A stretch of DNA of 64,000 nucleotides from assembly GCA_027475525.1 (NCBI GenBank), contig JAMWFC010000084.1:422258-486257 (forward strand), given 5' to 3'. Shown in pieces: positions 21,826-33,361 of this stretch (positions within the stretch are counted from its first letter, which is position 1; each line of letters opens with the position of its first letter). Below the pieces are notes generated by a model, which was not told the origin of the DNA, ran no database searches, and was given only the letters and a program-made list of their open reading frames with translations. Position numbers and translations under genes: made by a program. The DNA comes from Macrolepiota albuminosa. Taxonomy: Eukaryota > Basidiomycota > Agaricomycetes > Agaricales > Agaricaceae.

Positions 21826-23575
21826 CCTGTCGATATCATAAACACTTTTTTCAAAGTAAGTGACAATGAATGATGTACAAGTAATTGATTGTACTTGATT
21901 CATATATACAACACAAGATGAGCTGTCTGCCAATTTGGGGAAATTATATCAAACATGAGTATACTAGTTGATTGGAGAAAAGGAAAAAGAGAAAAATGCT
22001 GCAGGTGGAGGTGGTGTGATACAACTACTATAGTTGATCAATCTGAGTCAGTGCATCTTGTGCCTTGAAATCTACCAGCAAAGCATCTCAATAGAAATGT
22101 TGAAAGTTCAGTGCCAGGTTGTCTACACCCATTGTGATCATGAAAGACCACTGTTCTGCCAATTCAGACAGTTATGACTGTGTCCACAGCATTTTCTGTT
22201 GATTGTCTCTGAATGTCTTGAATTCTGCCACTACCTGTTGTGCAAACTGATCTGTGAGCTGCTTCAATTTGCTATCATAGACTTTCAGTAAGTTGATCTT
22301 TTTTTTAAAAAAAAATATCAATTTATTACATGCACAAAATGCTTAGCATTCATGTTGCATGGCACTATTGACAAGAGCTAACACTACAAGAGCATCTGAG
22401 TGCTCCACCCCCCTGCATATGCAGAGAAAGAGTAGGCTAGAGCTTCTCAACCCCATTTTAAGCAGACCTCCCCTATTAGTACTGAGGTATGGCTAGGCTA
22501 GGCTGTGAGTAATGGTGGGTGGTGGTGCTACTATGGCCCAACAAGAGTTGGGCAAGGGTTGGGATGAGCAAGTAGCAAAGTACCAACAAGAAGCTTGTTG
22601 AAAATCAGTAATCCTGAGAGATGAGTAGCCCATGTCATTAATAAAATGAAAATAAGGTAAATTATGTTGTGGATGTAGAGATGGAGAAGATGGGGAAAGA
22701 AATAGAGCAGGAGGATTTCAGGGAATTGAAAGAGTCAGGGGAGAGCTTGTCTCAGAGATGTGGCAGTCAGCTTGAAGCATTTGGTCACTTGAATGAATCT
22801 GAACAGGTGAGTGAGAGCATTGAATGATGACAGCAGAAAGGTCAGAGACTCAGCTCATCTCTTCTGTAGTAAGCGCTTATGCCAGTATTGAGGGCATTTG
22901 AGGAGAAAGTGGCAGACAGTCTCTACTGTGACATCTCTGCAGTGCCAATATATATCCTGAAAAAGACTGATAACAGTACTAGTGCCACTAACAAGCATCC
23001 ACTTTATTGCAGCTACCTATATGGTGCAGAAAGGATCTCACCTGCTGCATCACTGGCCCCAGTAGTCTTATTCCAATCAAATTTAGAAGAGAATCAACTC
23101 AAGCACAAATCTCTGAATTATTCAGAGTTGTACTGATGGAGAATTTAGTCCTCTCAAGCCAGCACATGGAGACTATCTATGTCTGCCATGGCTTGGAGAT
23201 GGTGTATATCATCCTAGACAATAATGGGCTATAGCCCTCCCACTCATCTTTCTCATTCCAAGGCAAGTGTTTCATTAGAGCTAATAGGCATAGATCTACA
23301 GCTTGTTCCTGATCTCTGTCTTCTCTGCCTAGTAATCAAACCAAACAGAGTAACCACCAAAAGAGGAGCTAAAGCTTGCTCAAATGGCATGTGGTGGCCT
23401 ATCAGCGCTAGCTTCTTGTCTCAAACACCACTTTTTATGAGACCTCTATCTCTAGGCATACCATTATTGCCATTATTGAGACTCTCTTAAGATTTAAAGG
23501 ATAAGGGCTAACATACAGCAATTATGAAATTGCATCCCTCCTGATGGTGGTTTTATGGTGTGAATAGCTCCACTT
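21826..23575. other. AT-rich, CpG-poor repeat-derived sequence
   Basis: No intact gene. On the minus strand, 22295-22030 reads as an old coding segment (QLTDQFAQQVVAEF, then LAEQWSFMITMGVDNLALNF) with two nonsense codons; its family is unknown. The rest shows only short frames. CpG is almost absent. Confidence 0.5.
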
Positions 23576-24116
23576 TGTAAGGGCGACCTCTAGAGGCTGT
23601 GGCTCAGTCACACAGCTGGCAGAGGAAGATCCAAAGTGTATTAGAGTATGTACTGACAATATCATAATAACTACTTACCTGGCAGAGGGAGATCCAAAGA
23701 GAACAAGTCTAGGGATTTTAGAGTATGTACTGACAATATCATAATAACTACTTACCTGGCAGAGGGAGATCCAAAGAGAACAAGTCTAGGGATTTTCTAT
23801 GCCAGGTTGGATGCTTCTGGGGCTTCTGAAGCATGGGAAACAACTGTACAGTACAACAAAACCTTAAAAACTCAAAAAAAAATTGACTAACCAAACAACT
23901 ATGCAAGAAAGGCAAACTCCGGCTTATATAAGCAGTCTGGAAGCGGTGCTGAAGGGCCCACACTTGTCTGAATAGTAGCTAAAGAACCAGAGCACCTCAA
24001 GGGCTGAGAGTAGTACTAACAGATAGTGTTGAAAGAATAGAATAATGTCAGAATGAATGAAGGGAGAGTGAAGAGATAAGGAGTGAGAAAAGGAAGAAAT
24101 GAGGAGTCCCCTGACA
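23576..24116 (+). repeat. Solo LTR, family A, with internal 77-bp duplication
   Basis: Begins TGTAAGGGCGACC and ends AGTCCCCTGACA. The flanks cactt (23571-23575) and cactg (24117-24121) are a 4/5 target-site duplication. A TATATAAGCAG box lies near 23924. Positions 23641-23717 are repeated exactly at 23718-23794, which other copies do not show. Confidence 0.85.
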
Positions 24117-25248
24117 CACTGTGAACCTCCTTTACTAAGAGAGGACCCATCAATGAGTTTACCCTCTAGGAGCAATCATCAACCCATGCTTGAGCAAAGA
24201 ATTTTTCAAGATGCTGTCAGGCTTGAAGCTCTCAGAGCATGTCACATGATATAGTTTGACAGAGTGCAGCTAGTGCCACTTCACCCTTTTTTACCAAGGG
24301 AGGCCCTCCATCTTAGTTTAATGTTTGTGCAAACCCTGAACAAGCACATCTAATGATAGTTTTAGCTGTTTTTACCAAGGAAAGACTCACACAGTATGCC
24401 AGTTTAACATCTAGAGTCCAAAAATAGAATAAAGACCAGAAAGAAGCTTAGCTAGTACTAAATTTAAGCTCCTTTACCAAGGAAGCACTCTATCTCCTGT
24501 GGCAGGACATGCTGCCTCAGAACATCAGAAATCCTTGAGTAGAGCAAACATAGGCTGCATATGTGTATAAGCCAACAAATTCTATTGTCCATAAACAACT
24601 GTGGGAAAAATACAGCATGATGATAGTTTGAAACAAAGAGCATCCAGTTGATCTTTGATATGCAAGAAAGCATGCATTACATGCTAAATCATGGCATGCT
24701 GTGTTGCTCCAGACCTTTGCACTTGCTTGAGTTGTCTAATGCAGGACAGTATGTCTATTAGCATCTTCTTCTGAGCTTGCATGTGCACTGCTAGTTGCAA
24801 CTGCATGGTTTGGAACATCATGCCTGCAACTTTCCTGGTTGCTGGATCAGGCATCTCCACATTCTTGTTTTTGCCTTTAGAGGTTATTGCACTCATCTAA
24901 AAAATTTATCTTAGTTTAAGTATAAGGCTAAAAACAGTAGTTTGCAATGTGGCATGTTATTAGCATCAGTAACAGAATATATTTGAGGTTTTAGTGTATC
25001 ATATCATATATGACATTCAATGGTCATATTTAATGAGGTTACTATACCAGTTAAGTCAGAGAAAATCTTAAGAAGGCCAGTATAGCCTGTTTTAACTCCA
25101 ACACTAAAATTTATATATACCGTACAAATACGAGTTTTCAAAAAGAGTAGTGTAGAGGGTAGTATGAATAAATATAATATCCAATCTAATGCTCAAGTCA
25201 TTTTTAATGATACTCCTGTCAGATTGTACCACTTACCTAGAGAGTAGT
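24117..25248. other. AT-rich sequence with diverged TTTACCAAGG repeats
   Basis: A motif like CTTTTTACCAAGGGAGG recurs near 24130, 24285, 24370 and 24470, about 85-160 bp apart, suggesting an old tandem repeat. A 70-codon minus-strand frame at 24684-24896 has no recognised motif. Confidence 0.45.
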
Positions 25249-25746
25249 TTCTAGGGGACTCCTCATTTCCTCTCTCTTTCACTCCTTATTTTTTCACTCT
25301 CTTTTCATTCATTCTCTTATTTCTTCTGTCATTCTCTCACTTTACTGTTTCAATTCTTTCAACACTATTTATTAATACTACTTTTAGCTTTTGAGGTGCT
25401 TTGATTCTTTAGTTATTATTCAGACAAGTGTGGGCCCTTCAACACTGCATATAGACTACTTATATAAGCCAGAGTTTGCCAGAGTTTGCCTCTTATTTGT
25501 GCAATTGTTTGTATAGGCAGTTTTTGAGTTTTCAAGGTTCTGTTGTTCTGTACAGTTGTATTCCATGCTTCAGAGGCCCCAGAAGCATTGATTCTGGCAG
25601 AGGGAATCCCTAAACTTGTTCTCTTTAGATCTCCATCTGCCAGATGAGTAGTTATTATGATATTGTTAGTATATATTCTGATATACTTTGAATCTCCCTC
25701 TGCCAGCTGTGTGACTGAGCTATAGTTTCCAGAGGTTGCCCTTACA
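25249..25746 (-). repeat. Solo LTR, family A
   Basis: The minus strand starts TGTAAGGGCAACC; the other end is mutated (AGTCCCCTAGAA in place of CCCCTGACA). The flanks gtagt (25244-25248) and gtggt (25747-25751) match at 4 of 5 positions. Confidence 0.8.
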
Positions 25747-26537
25747 GTGGTTGTTGAGGTGAGACTCTCTTGGGAATAAGTCTCATCTGTGCCCCCTCTC
25801 CAGTAGCTACACATGATTATACTAGATTGTCACACTAATATTGATTGCATAAAAAGAATTGTTTTGATTGCCACCAATAGTCATACTTGATGAGGTTACT
25901 ATATTGGTTAAGATAGAGGAAACCTCAGGAAAGCCAGTATGGCCTGTCCCAACCCTAATGCTAAAGTTTACATATACTTTACAAATATAAATTTCTATGC
26001 CACCTACCTGCTAAACTTGTAACAATTGAGTAAAATGATGAATAGGCAGCTGTTGTACATTGATTTTTTTTACATATGAATTTATTTCTCTGTTTATTTT
26101 TTTTTTAAAAAAAAACTAAGAATTTTATAATTTTTCTTTCTCTTTTCAATGCTCATGAATAGGTTGCCTATTGGCAGTTTGGCAGGAAGCTATGGCATGA
26201 ATAATAATTGGATTTTTACTGATATAGTGCTAGAATGCTTTGAAAGACTAGCACTCTGCAGCCTATATAAGATGTATCACAATGCCAGTCTCTGAAAAAA
26301 AAGTTGCTCTACTAGCTCACATAAATTGGCCTGCTAAAAATGCAGAAAAGAGTTTTTTGAGTCACATGATAAAGAAATTATAGGTCAGTAGTTCTTCTCT
26401 TTTTATTAACCAAAGTTTCTTTCAGACTTGTTTCTTTTTCTTGTAGGGCACTCCAAGCTTATCCCACAGTATGAGGAGTTTAACCTAATTGCTTAGCAAC
26501 TTCTTGCTGTACAGAGCATAGTACATAAAATTATTCT
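25747..26537. other. AT-rich sequence, no gene
   Basis: Homopolymer T and A tracts at 26.06-26.12 kb; no coding sequence recognised. It separates two solo LTRs of one family. Confidence 0.5.
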
Positions 26538-27058
26538 TGTCAGGAGACTCCTTATTTCTTCCTGCTTTTACTCTTCATTCCTTCATTCTCTCCTTATTCA
26601 TTCTCTTATTTCTACTGTTATTCTTTTACCTTACTGCTTCTACTTTTCTAACCCTATCTATTGATACTATTTTCAGCCCTTGAGGTGCTCTAGTTCTTTA
26701 GCTATCATTCAGACAAGTGTGGGCCCTTTAGTACTGCTTCCAGACTGCTTATATAAGGTGGAGTTTGCCCTTCTGACTTTCAAAGTCCAGAGTTTTCCTG
26801 TCTTGTTTGTGCACTTGTTTGTTTAGGCAATTTTTTAAGTTTTTAAGGTTTTGTTGTACTGTACAGTTGTTTCCCATGCTTCAGAGGCTCCAGAAGCATC
26901 CAACCTGGCATAGAAAATCTCTAGACTTGTTTTTTTTTGGATCTCCCTCTGCCAGGTGAGTAGTTATTATGATATTGTCAGTATATACTCTAATACACTT
27001 TGGATCTTCCTCTGCCAGCTATGTGACTGAGCCATAGCCTCCAGAGGTCATTATTACA
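26538..27058 (-). repeat. Solo LTR, family A
   Basis: Starts, in plus orientation, TGTCAGGAGACTCC and ends in ATTACA. The flanks attct (26533-26537) and atttt (27059-27063) match at 4 of 5 positions. The internal CTTATATAAG box is kept. Confidence 0.82.
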
Positions 27059-27339
27059 ATTTTTGTCACTGATGCTGAAAAAGTTGTTGTTGAAAACAAA
27101 AAAGTGGGAGATGTTCATTACATTTTTTGCAATCCATGTTATAAGACTGTTGACTGCTCCTCAACAGTAAAGTAATGTCCTGCCACCAAAACAGTTGTAT
27201 CAATCAACCTGCCTCTCTCTATCAATGGTTACTACCTGCTTTAGTTTTCAAAGTTTATGCATCAGAATTAATCTGTAGATTTCTGCTACATTAGACTTTC
27301 ATAAGATTAATTGATGTTTCAAGTAAGCTTGTATGTTCA

Positions 27340-27890
27340 GCAGGGAGTCTACCAAGATGATTTAAGTTGTCAATGGGAAAATCAGCTTCACCTCATAAGA
27401 TACTATAGAATTTAAGGAATATGCATCTGCTATGAGGTTAGTGACTAAACAAAAGTCCTGAGAGTGCAGTTTAGAAACCATATAGATTAGTGAGCTAGTC
27501 ATAGCAGGATACAAAACTTTCTTAAAAGACTGTGAGAAGCAGCTCTTTTCATGTTGAGATCTTAAGAAATCAGCCTTGGTAGTGTTATCTGAAGGGCTTA
27601 TAGATATATCTTAAATGGAGGAATAAGTGTCCTGATGAGTATTAGCAAATACCCAAAATCCTTTCCTCAAGCTTCTAATCACTCATTTAACAAAGGGTTG
27701 GTTTGAGTAGGAAATGAGTAAATCTTCCAACATGTCAGTATTCACTGGTGTAATGATCTTGAAGAGATCAGGATAAATACAAAGAGTCTTACTAGCTCTG
27801 GAATTTAAGAGTTCTTGTTCTGAAGGTGCAAGTAACAGCTTGGCAGTCTCCAACCAATTTGAGGTAGTAATAGATGAATCAGAGTCATAG
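27340..27890 (-). pseudogene. Decayed reverse transcriptase (mushroom DIRS-like type)
   Basis: Minus-strand reading gives NQPFVK, a stop, then IRSLRKGFWVFANT, ADFLRSQHEKSCFSQSF, LYPAMTSSLIYMVSKLHSQD, LVTNLIADAYSLNS and a degenerate NLHHLG-like end. This is the order before the RT palm in a common Agaricomycete retroelement, where the blocks read roughly LREGFWPFA, FLRDQRD, PGM, PKP, LVTD and SLNSMI. Several stops stand at expected Trp or Gln codons. Palm and downstream domains are absent. An upstream reading at 28098-28397 may belong to the same element. Confidence 0.5.
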
Positions 27891-29706
27891 ATGCTATAAT
27901 GAAAATGGAGGTATTTAGATTTATAATCTCATACTGCTTCAATTCTTGCACATCTCTAAACATTCAAATCCACAGTGAGGTCCACTGCAATGCTGACACT
28001 AGTGGCTCAAGAAGCAGGCTCTCAAATTGAATAGGCAGCCATTAGCACTATTTTACTATTGGCACACTGTTTCTTTCCCTGTCAAAGTCTGTGTAAATCA
28101 ACTCAGTCCAGATATAAAGGACTTCCTTCCACTATAATTAATTCTATCAATGTTGAGCATTGAGTTACTGAGATTAACAAATTCCTGTAAAATCTTTTGA
28201 TCTTCCATCACACTTGCTGGTGGTGTTTCCAGGAAGTTCTGTTGACCTTTCATGTTTGATAGTGCTAATATGTCTATTAGTAAGTCTATCAATAGACCAG
28301 GATAACAAGGATCTATCTTGGTGTGCTTTCTGTAATATGATTTTCTAATCTGAGAACCTTTGTTGTAGTATAGCACACTATGTGGCCACAGCCACATAGC
28401 TTTTAGTTAGTAGACTTAGTCAAAATTATATTATATTTATTATAATATAATATTATTTACAATATTATAAATACTTATTTATATACTGCTTAATAAGCAG
28501 CTAATTTTTGTGTTTACCTACATAGTCAATAGACTGGACTGGTCTGATTCTGTGTGGTATGAACTATTAAGCTTTTACAACCTATAACTTTGTTATATCT
28601 TTTGAAATCTGCCAGCTAGGATCTATTGCCTAGCATTCAACATCAGATGCAGAGTTCATTGACAGAACTCTATCAGCTTCTTGAGCTTTTTGCATAGCCA
28701 CACCATGCAAATTTCAAACAAGGAATCAATGAGTAACTCTGTTCCTACAGCCACCATGGACAGTGGGTGCAACACCCACAACCTATGGGGTGACCTAGTA
28801 AATACTCAGGATGCACAGGCAACCATTGTTGGCCAGGGAGTGCCTAGAGCTTGAGATTGAGGTTGGAGTTCTAACTTTCTTGAGAATGAGGATGAGGCCC
28901 AGAGAGCTGAGAGCTCACTTTATGAGAGCCAGCAATGGCCACAGGACAAAATGCCTAGAGAACTAACTCTCTCCATTATGCTGATGATGCCCAAAAGTAG
29001 ATCAGTAGAAGACATAGTTTATGGCTACTGACCAAAGAAAATATGTTGAATGTGCTAAGTTTTGAGAGAGTCCTAGGCAGTCCCCAGAAAATAAGTTGGA
29101 AATGAGTTGAACAGCAAGATTTGGCAAAGGTCAGTAACAGTAGTTGGTAAGGATGTGTGGCAAGGGAGGTGCACTAATGACAAAGTGTGCCTAAATGAAA
29201 GAAAAATATAAATATGAGTAAGTGCAGCAAAGGACACAGCAAGGAAACTAGAGGCTTAACAATGACTAAGCTGCGTGATGCCTGCTATAGGTGCAAAGCA
29301 TGTAGGTTCCATAAGCATAACTATGGCAAGCAGGCTAAAAGTGCTCAGACAGTTGGTGACTATGAGCTTAGTCAGCTCAAAAGAAATCTGAACCATGAGG
29401 TAAACTGAGGAGTGTAAACTGGGGTACTCTTTTCTGTTTAACTAGTGACAATGATAAATATTTATAGTAAACTGAGTTCACTGTCGCTAAGTGACTAAGC
29501 ATTGCCAAGAAGTGGTAAACTATTAAGAACATAAGTAGTTGCAGTGCATTAAACTAAATAATGAGAGGTTAACAAGAATGCTGTCTGTCCAAGTAGAGAG
29601 AAGGCACCAAAGGTGAAATGCCAGGCTGTCAGTTATGGAGAAATGCCATCATTCCAACTTGTAAGTGCTGCTGCCAGCTAGCAGTACCATGTGCTATCTG
29701 AGTGAT
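27891..29706. other. CpG-poor AT-rich sequence
   Basis: Contains a possible 5' continuation of the RT element (28098-28397, minus) and an almost pure A/T stretch at 28.42-28.50 kb. No intact gene or RNA is seen. Confidence 0.45.
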
Positions 29707-30210
29707 TGTCAGGGGACTCCCCATTTCTTCCTTCTTTCACTCCTTATTCCTTCATTTCCTTATTTTTTCTATCATTCTCTCATTTTGCTATTTCTATTCT
29801 CTCAACACTATCTGTTAGTACTATTCTCAGCCTTTGAGGTGCTCTGGTTATTTAGCTATCATTCAGACAAGTGTGGGCCCTTCAGCACTGCTTACAGACT
29901 GCTTATATAAGCCAGAGTTTGCCTTTCTGACTTCCAAAGTCTAGAGTTTTCCTGCTTTATTTGCACACTTGTTTGGTTAGTCAATTTTTAAGTTTTTAAG
30001 GTTTTGTTGTACTGTACAGTTGTTTCCCATACTTCAGAAGCCCCAGAAGCATCCAACCTGGCATAAGAAATCTCTAGACTTGTTCTCTTTGGATTTTCCT
30101 CTGCCAGGTGAGTAGTTATTATGATATTGTTAGTACATACTCTAATACACTTTGGATCTCCCTCTGCCAGCTGTGTGACTGAGCCACAGCCTCTAGAGGT
30201 TGCTCTTACA
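29707..30210 (-). repeat. Solo LTR, family A, perfect TSD
   Basis: 504 bp, TGTCAGGGGACT to CTCTTACA in plus orientation. A perfect 5-bp duplication, gtgat, lies at 29702-29706 and 30211-30215. This is the cleanest full copy of the family and could serve as its reference. Confidence 0.9.
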
Positions 30211-32140
30211 GTGATGCCATCTGTCAATGCTTGCCAATGGCATGATGCCAGCTATCATTTGTCATTCCAGCTGCCATCAGCACTATCACTGATTGGATAT
30301 GTTGCTTGCCATGTGTGGCCATTGAGTATGACTTAAAATGGATAAATTGCATGTGCCAAGTTTGGAACAAGTGCAGCAAGGTGTCTGGAGCCAATGTCAA
30401 GCCTGCCATTGATGCACTTAGTCTGTATGAGGTCCTATCAACACAGTTGCCAGGAGAACCTCAATGGTCCAGCTAATTGGCATCTAAAAGGCTCCTGATG
30501 AAGTCAGGCAGCTAACAGGTGCTCCAGACACCTTGGAAATCACTGACTCATCAGTATGGGCTGGGGAATATATGTCTCAGAACTAGAATAATGGGGCCAG
30601 ACAGGCCATGGCAGGCTTGATTTCCATCAGAATAGTAGAGGCTCACATAGAAGAGGTACCAGAGGAGGCTATGACCCTAGATGCAGAGACTGCAAAAAAT
30701 TGCTTTTCATGCACTCCTGTCATAGAAGAGGTCAAGAAGGCTGATGACCTCCCACAAAAGGCCCCTGATTCCTCTATAGACAATGACATCAGAGCAGAGA
30801 AGCAGTGGTTGAGAACTGCTTATACTGTGCACTTGCAAGTATTCTGGAATTTACATCCAGAGGTGACAAAATTCACCACCCAGACACAACTTGAGTAATA
30901 CACCTCAGCACATATAGTAGTACTTAGAAGGACATGAGGTGCCCAGTATATTCAGTACTAAATATACTAATTTAGTGGTGTAAGTTCTGCTATTAAAACT
31001 TCAGATGTATTTGCAGCGTAAAGCTGCAAGGCAATCAGAAGTATCAACCTCCTGGAGCCACATCTTTAAGAAATGTTCAGTACTGATAGGACTCCATACA
31101 GGATCAGCACATCAATGACAGACCATAGCAGCATGGCACCAGCTTAGGATACCTTAGCACATGCAATTTGACTAATTTTGGCAATATTTGACAGCCACAC
31201 ACAGCAAGAAGCAGATCCAATCAATAATAGCGCTGATGACAGACAGAATGACAATTGACAGATAGCATCAGTTACTGATAACAGTGCTTAGCAAAAAGAC
31301 TAATGATCTATCAAAAATGACAGACAGCTTAGTGTTTGACCTTGGCATCTGACAGCGCTTAGCACCTTGATTTAGCACCTGATATCACTTAGCATATTAG
31401 ACAGACAAAAGGTTTGATGGATTGATAGTTTAGCGTCATAATCTGCCACCTGGCACCACTTAGTGTGTTGAACAGACAGCAGAGATCTGAAACTATTGGA
31501 GCCACTCTATAAAATTCTCCAGTTCATCGCACTTTGGCATTATTAGTTACTTGGCGATAGTGAACTCCTTGTAGTATAAAAAGTACTTACCAACTTGTGC
31601 ATACCTAGCAGAACAGAGTTTCTTGCCCCCACTCACTCTAGTCCTCTTTTATGGTCTAGATTTTGTTTACAGTCAGCAATGTTGAAATAATCAGCAGTTG
31701 TAAACTATTGCTATCTAACAGAACCTTTGCGCCTCACATCTATGGCAGGCATTAACATTGCTTAGACCTTGCTAAGCTCCCCATGTTCTTGCTGCTTACC
31801 TTGCCGCACTCAACTTACTATTCCTTTTACAGGCGCTTTTTACCCTTAGCACTAGACATTTGCCAACCCTCTTTCCAACTTTTTATTATTTTACAGATGT
31901 GGACCTGCCTGGGACTCCCTCAATACACCAAGCATGCTCAATGCAAGCCTTTGAATCAGTAACATTATTTTATACATTTGTTACTGACCAAACTTTGGGC
32001 ATCATCAGCACATCAAAATCAAGATGTAGGAGTCAAGCTAGTGGAGGCACTAGCACAGGCACAGGAAGTGCCTGAGGCAAACCCAGTAAGTAATTTTCAT
32101 ACTCCAGCAGGACAAGAGTGGCATCAGGAGCCCCCTCACA
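30211..32140. other. CpG-poor sequence with CTTAG-rich motifs
   Basis: A 96-codon plus-strand frame (30608-30898) has no known motif. Between 31.2 and 31.5 kb CTTAGCAC- or CTTAGTG-like motifs recur at least six times next to TGACAGACAG, as in promoter-like LTR sequence. No paired LTR was found. Confidence 0.4.
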
Positions 32141-33361
32141 CATTGGGACAGTTTTTTGAGCATCTCTAATTTTAATGTCTAGTACTTTGTATGTCCTCCA
32201 TTTGCCTTGATAACTGCTTGAATCCTTCTAGGCATGCTTTCTATTAGTCTTTGGCATACCTCTAGTGGTATTTTATCCCACTCCTTTGCAACCCTCTCCC
32301 ATAATTCATGCACATTATGAGGTGTTTTATACTGCCTAAGTTGCTCCTTGAGGCACTCCCAGAAATGTTCAATAGGGTTGAGATGAGGGGATTGGGCTGG
32401 CCACCAAAGGACATCAAAGTTGTTGTCCTCAAACTAGTTGTCAATTCTCTTGGAGTTGTGTTTGGGATCATTGTCCTGTTGAAAGTAGCAGGCACCCTCC
32501 TCCATTCCCAACTTCTCAAAGCTCTACTTTGCTCCATCATCCAAAATTTCACAGTACTGCTCTGCATTCATGATCTCCACTACCTCCACAAGCTTTTCTA
32601 CCCCATTCCAACCCATACAGCCCCATACCATGAAATTATTCCCTCCTCCATGCTTCACAGTAGGTGTAGTCTGAAATAATGCCTTCTTCTCATAGCTTCC
32701 ACACATACTGCTTCCTATCTGGCCCAATCCTGTTAATCTTTGTCTCATCTGTCCACAACACTCTTTTCCAGTCCTCTATAGTCCAGTTCTGATGCTCCTG
32801 GGCCCATTTAAGCCATAGTTGTTGATGTCTAGCTTTGAGCATAGAAACTTTTCTCTTGGTAGCAGACTGATACCCCTCCTTCTTCAACACATTCCAGACA
32901 GTCTGAGGAGAAACAGGGTTGGAAATGATGTTATTAATAAAATTGGTAGCCTGGACAGCTGTATCAAGTCTCCCAGTTGAGATTTGTTGAACAATAGCCT
33001 GTTTATCATATAGAGTAAGCTTAGCAAGACAGCCTTTAGGATGGTTTTCCTTGTCTATCTCCAACTCTCTACCAATCCTCCCAATAGTAGACTTCCCTAG
33101 ACCAGTTTGAGCCCCAATCTGATGCAGAGAATATCCTTGAGCAAGAAGAGAAGCAACAGTAGAGTGTTGTGCAGGAGGAATAGGTTTTATGATGATGGTT
33201 GAAGATCAAGGTGTGGATCAACCAACTTGAACTACTTTCAAATATATCCAAACATGGCCACATGACTTTGTCTGTATTTTCACATGCAACTTACCCCTTG
33301 TTTCTGACTAAAACAGGAATAAACCTGAAAAATTAGAGATGCTCAAAAAACTGTCCCAATG
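32141..33361 (-). mobile_element. Tc1/mariner element with 33-bp terminal inverted repeats
   Basis: Positions 32141-32173 and 33329-33361 are perfect inverted repeats, starting CATTGGGACAGTTTTTTGAG. Between them lies a single transposase gene on the minus strand. No TA duplication directly flanks these repeats. A second, partial repeat (CATTGGGACAGTTTTTTAAG) at 33515-33534, followed by CTACTG and TA at 33541, suggests that the true right end is at 33540. Confidence 0.85.
32180..33200 (-). pseudogene. Tc1-type DD34E transposase, inactivated
   Basis: Reading from 33.2 kb: an HTH-like start (LLAQGYSLHQIGAQTGLG), a second helical domain (NPVSPQTVWNVLKKEGY), then the catalytic core. VLWTDET gives the first Asp, YFQQDNDPKH the second and SPHLNPIEHFWE the Glu; 34 residues separate the second Asp from Glu, the Tc1 signature. 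Near 32720 the frame changes. Further on, two TAG codons interrupt the gene, one after DDGAK and one after RIDN. All catalytic residues are still present, so the copy is fairly recent. Confidence 0.85.

Noticed and set aside
31200..31500. CRISPR-like array
   Set aside because: The CTTAG motifs are short, irregular and diverged, and the organism is a eukaryote.
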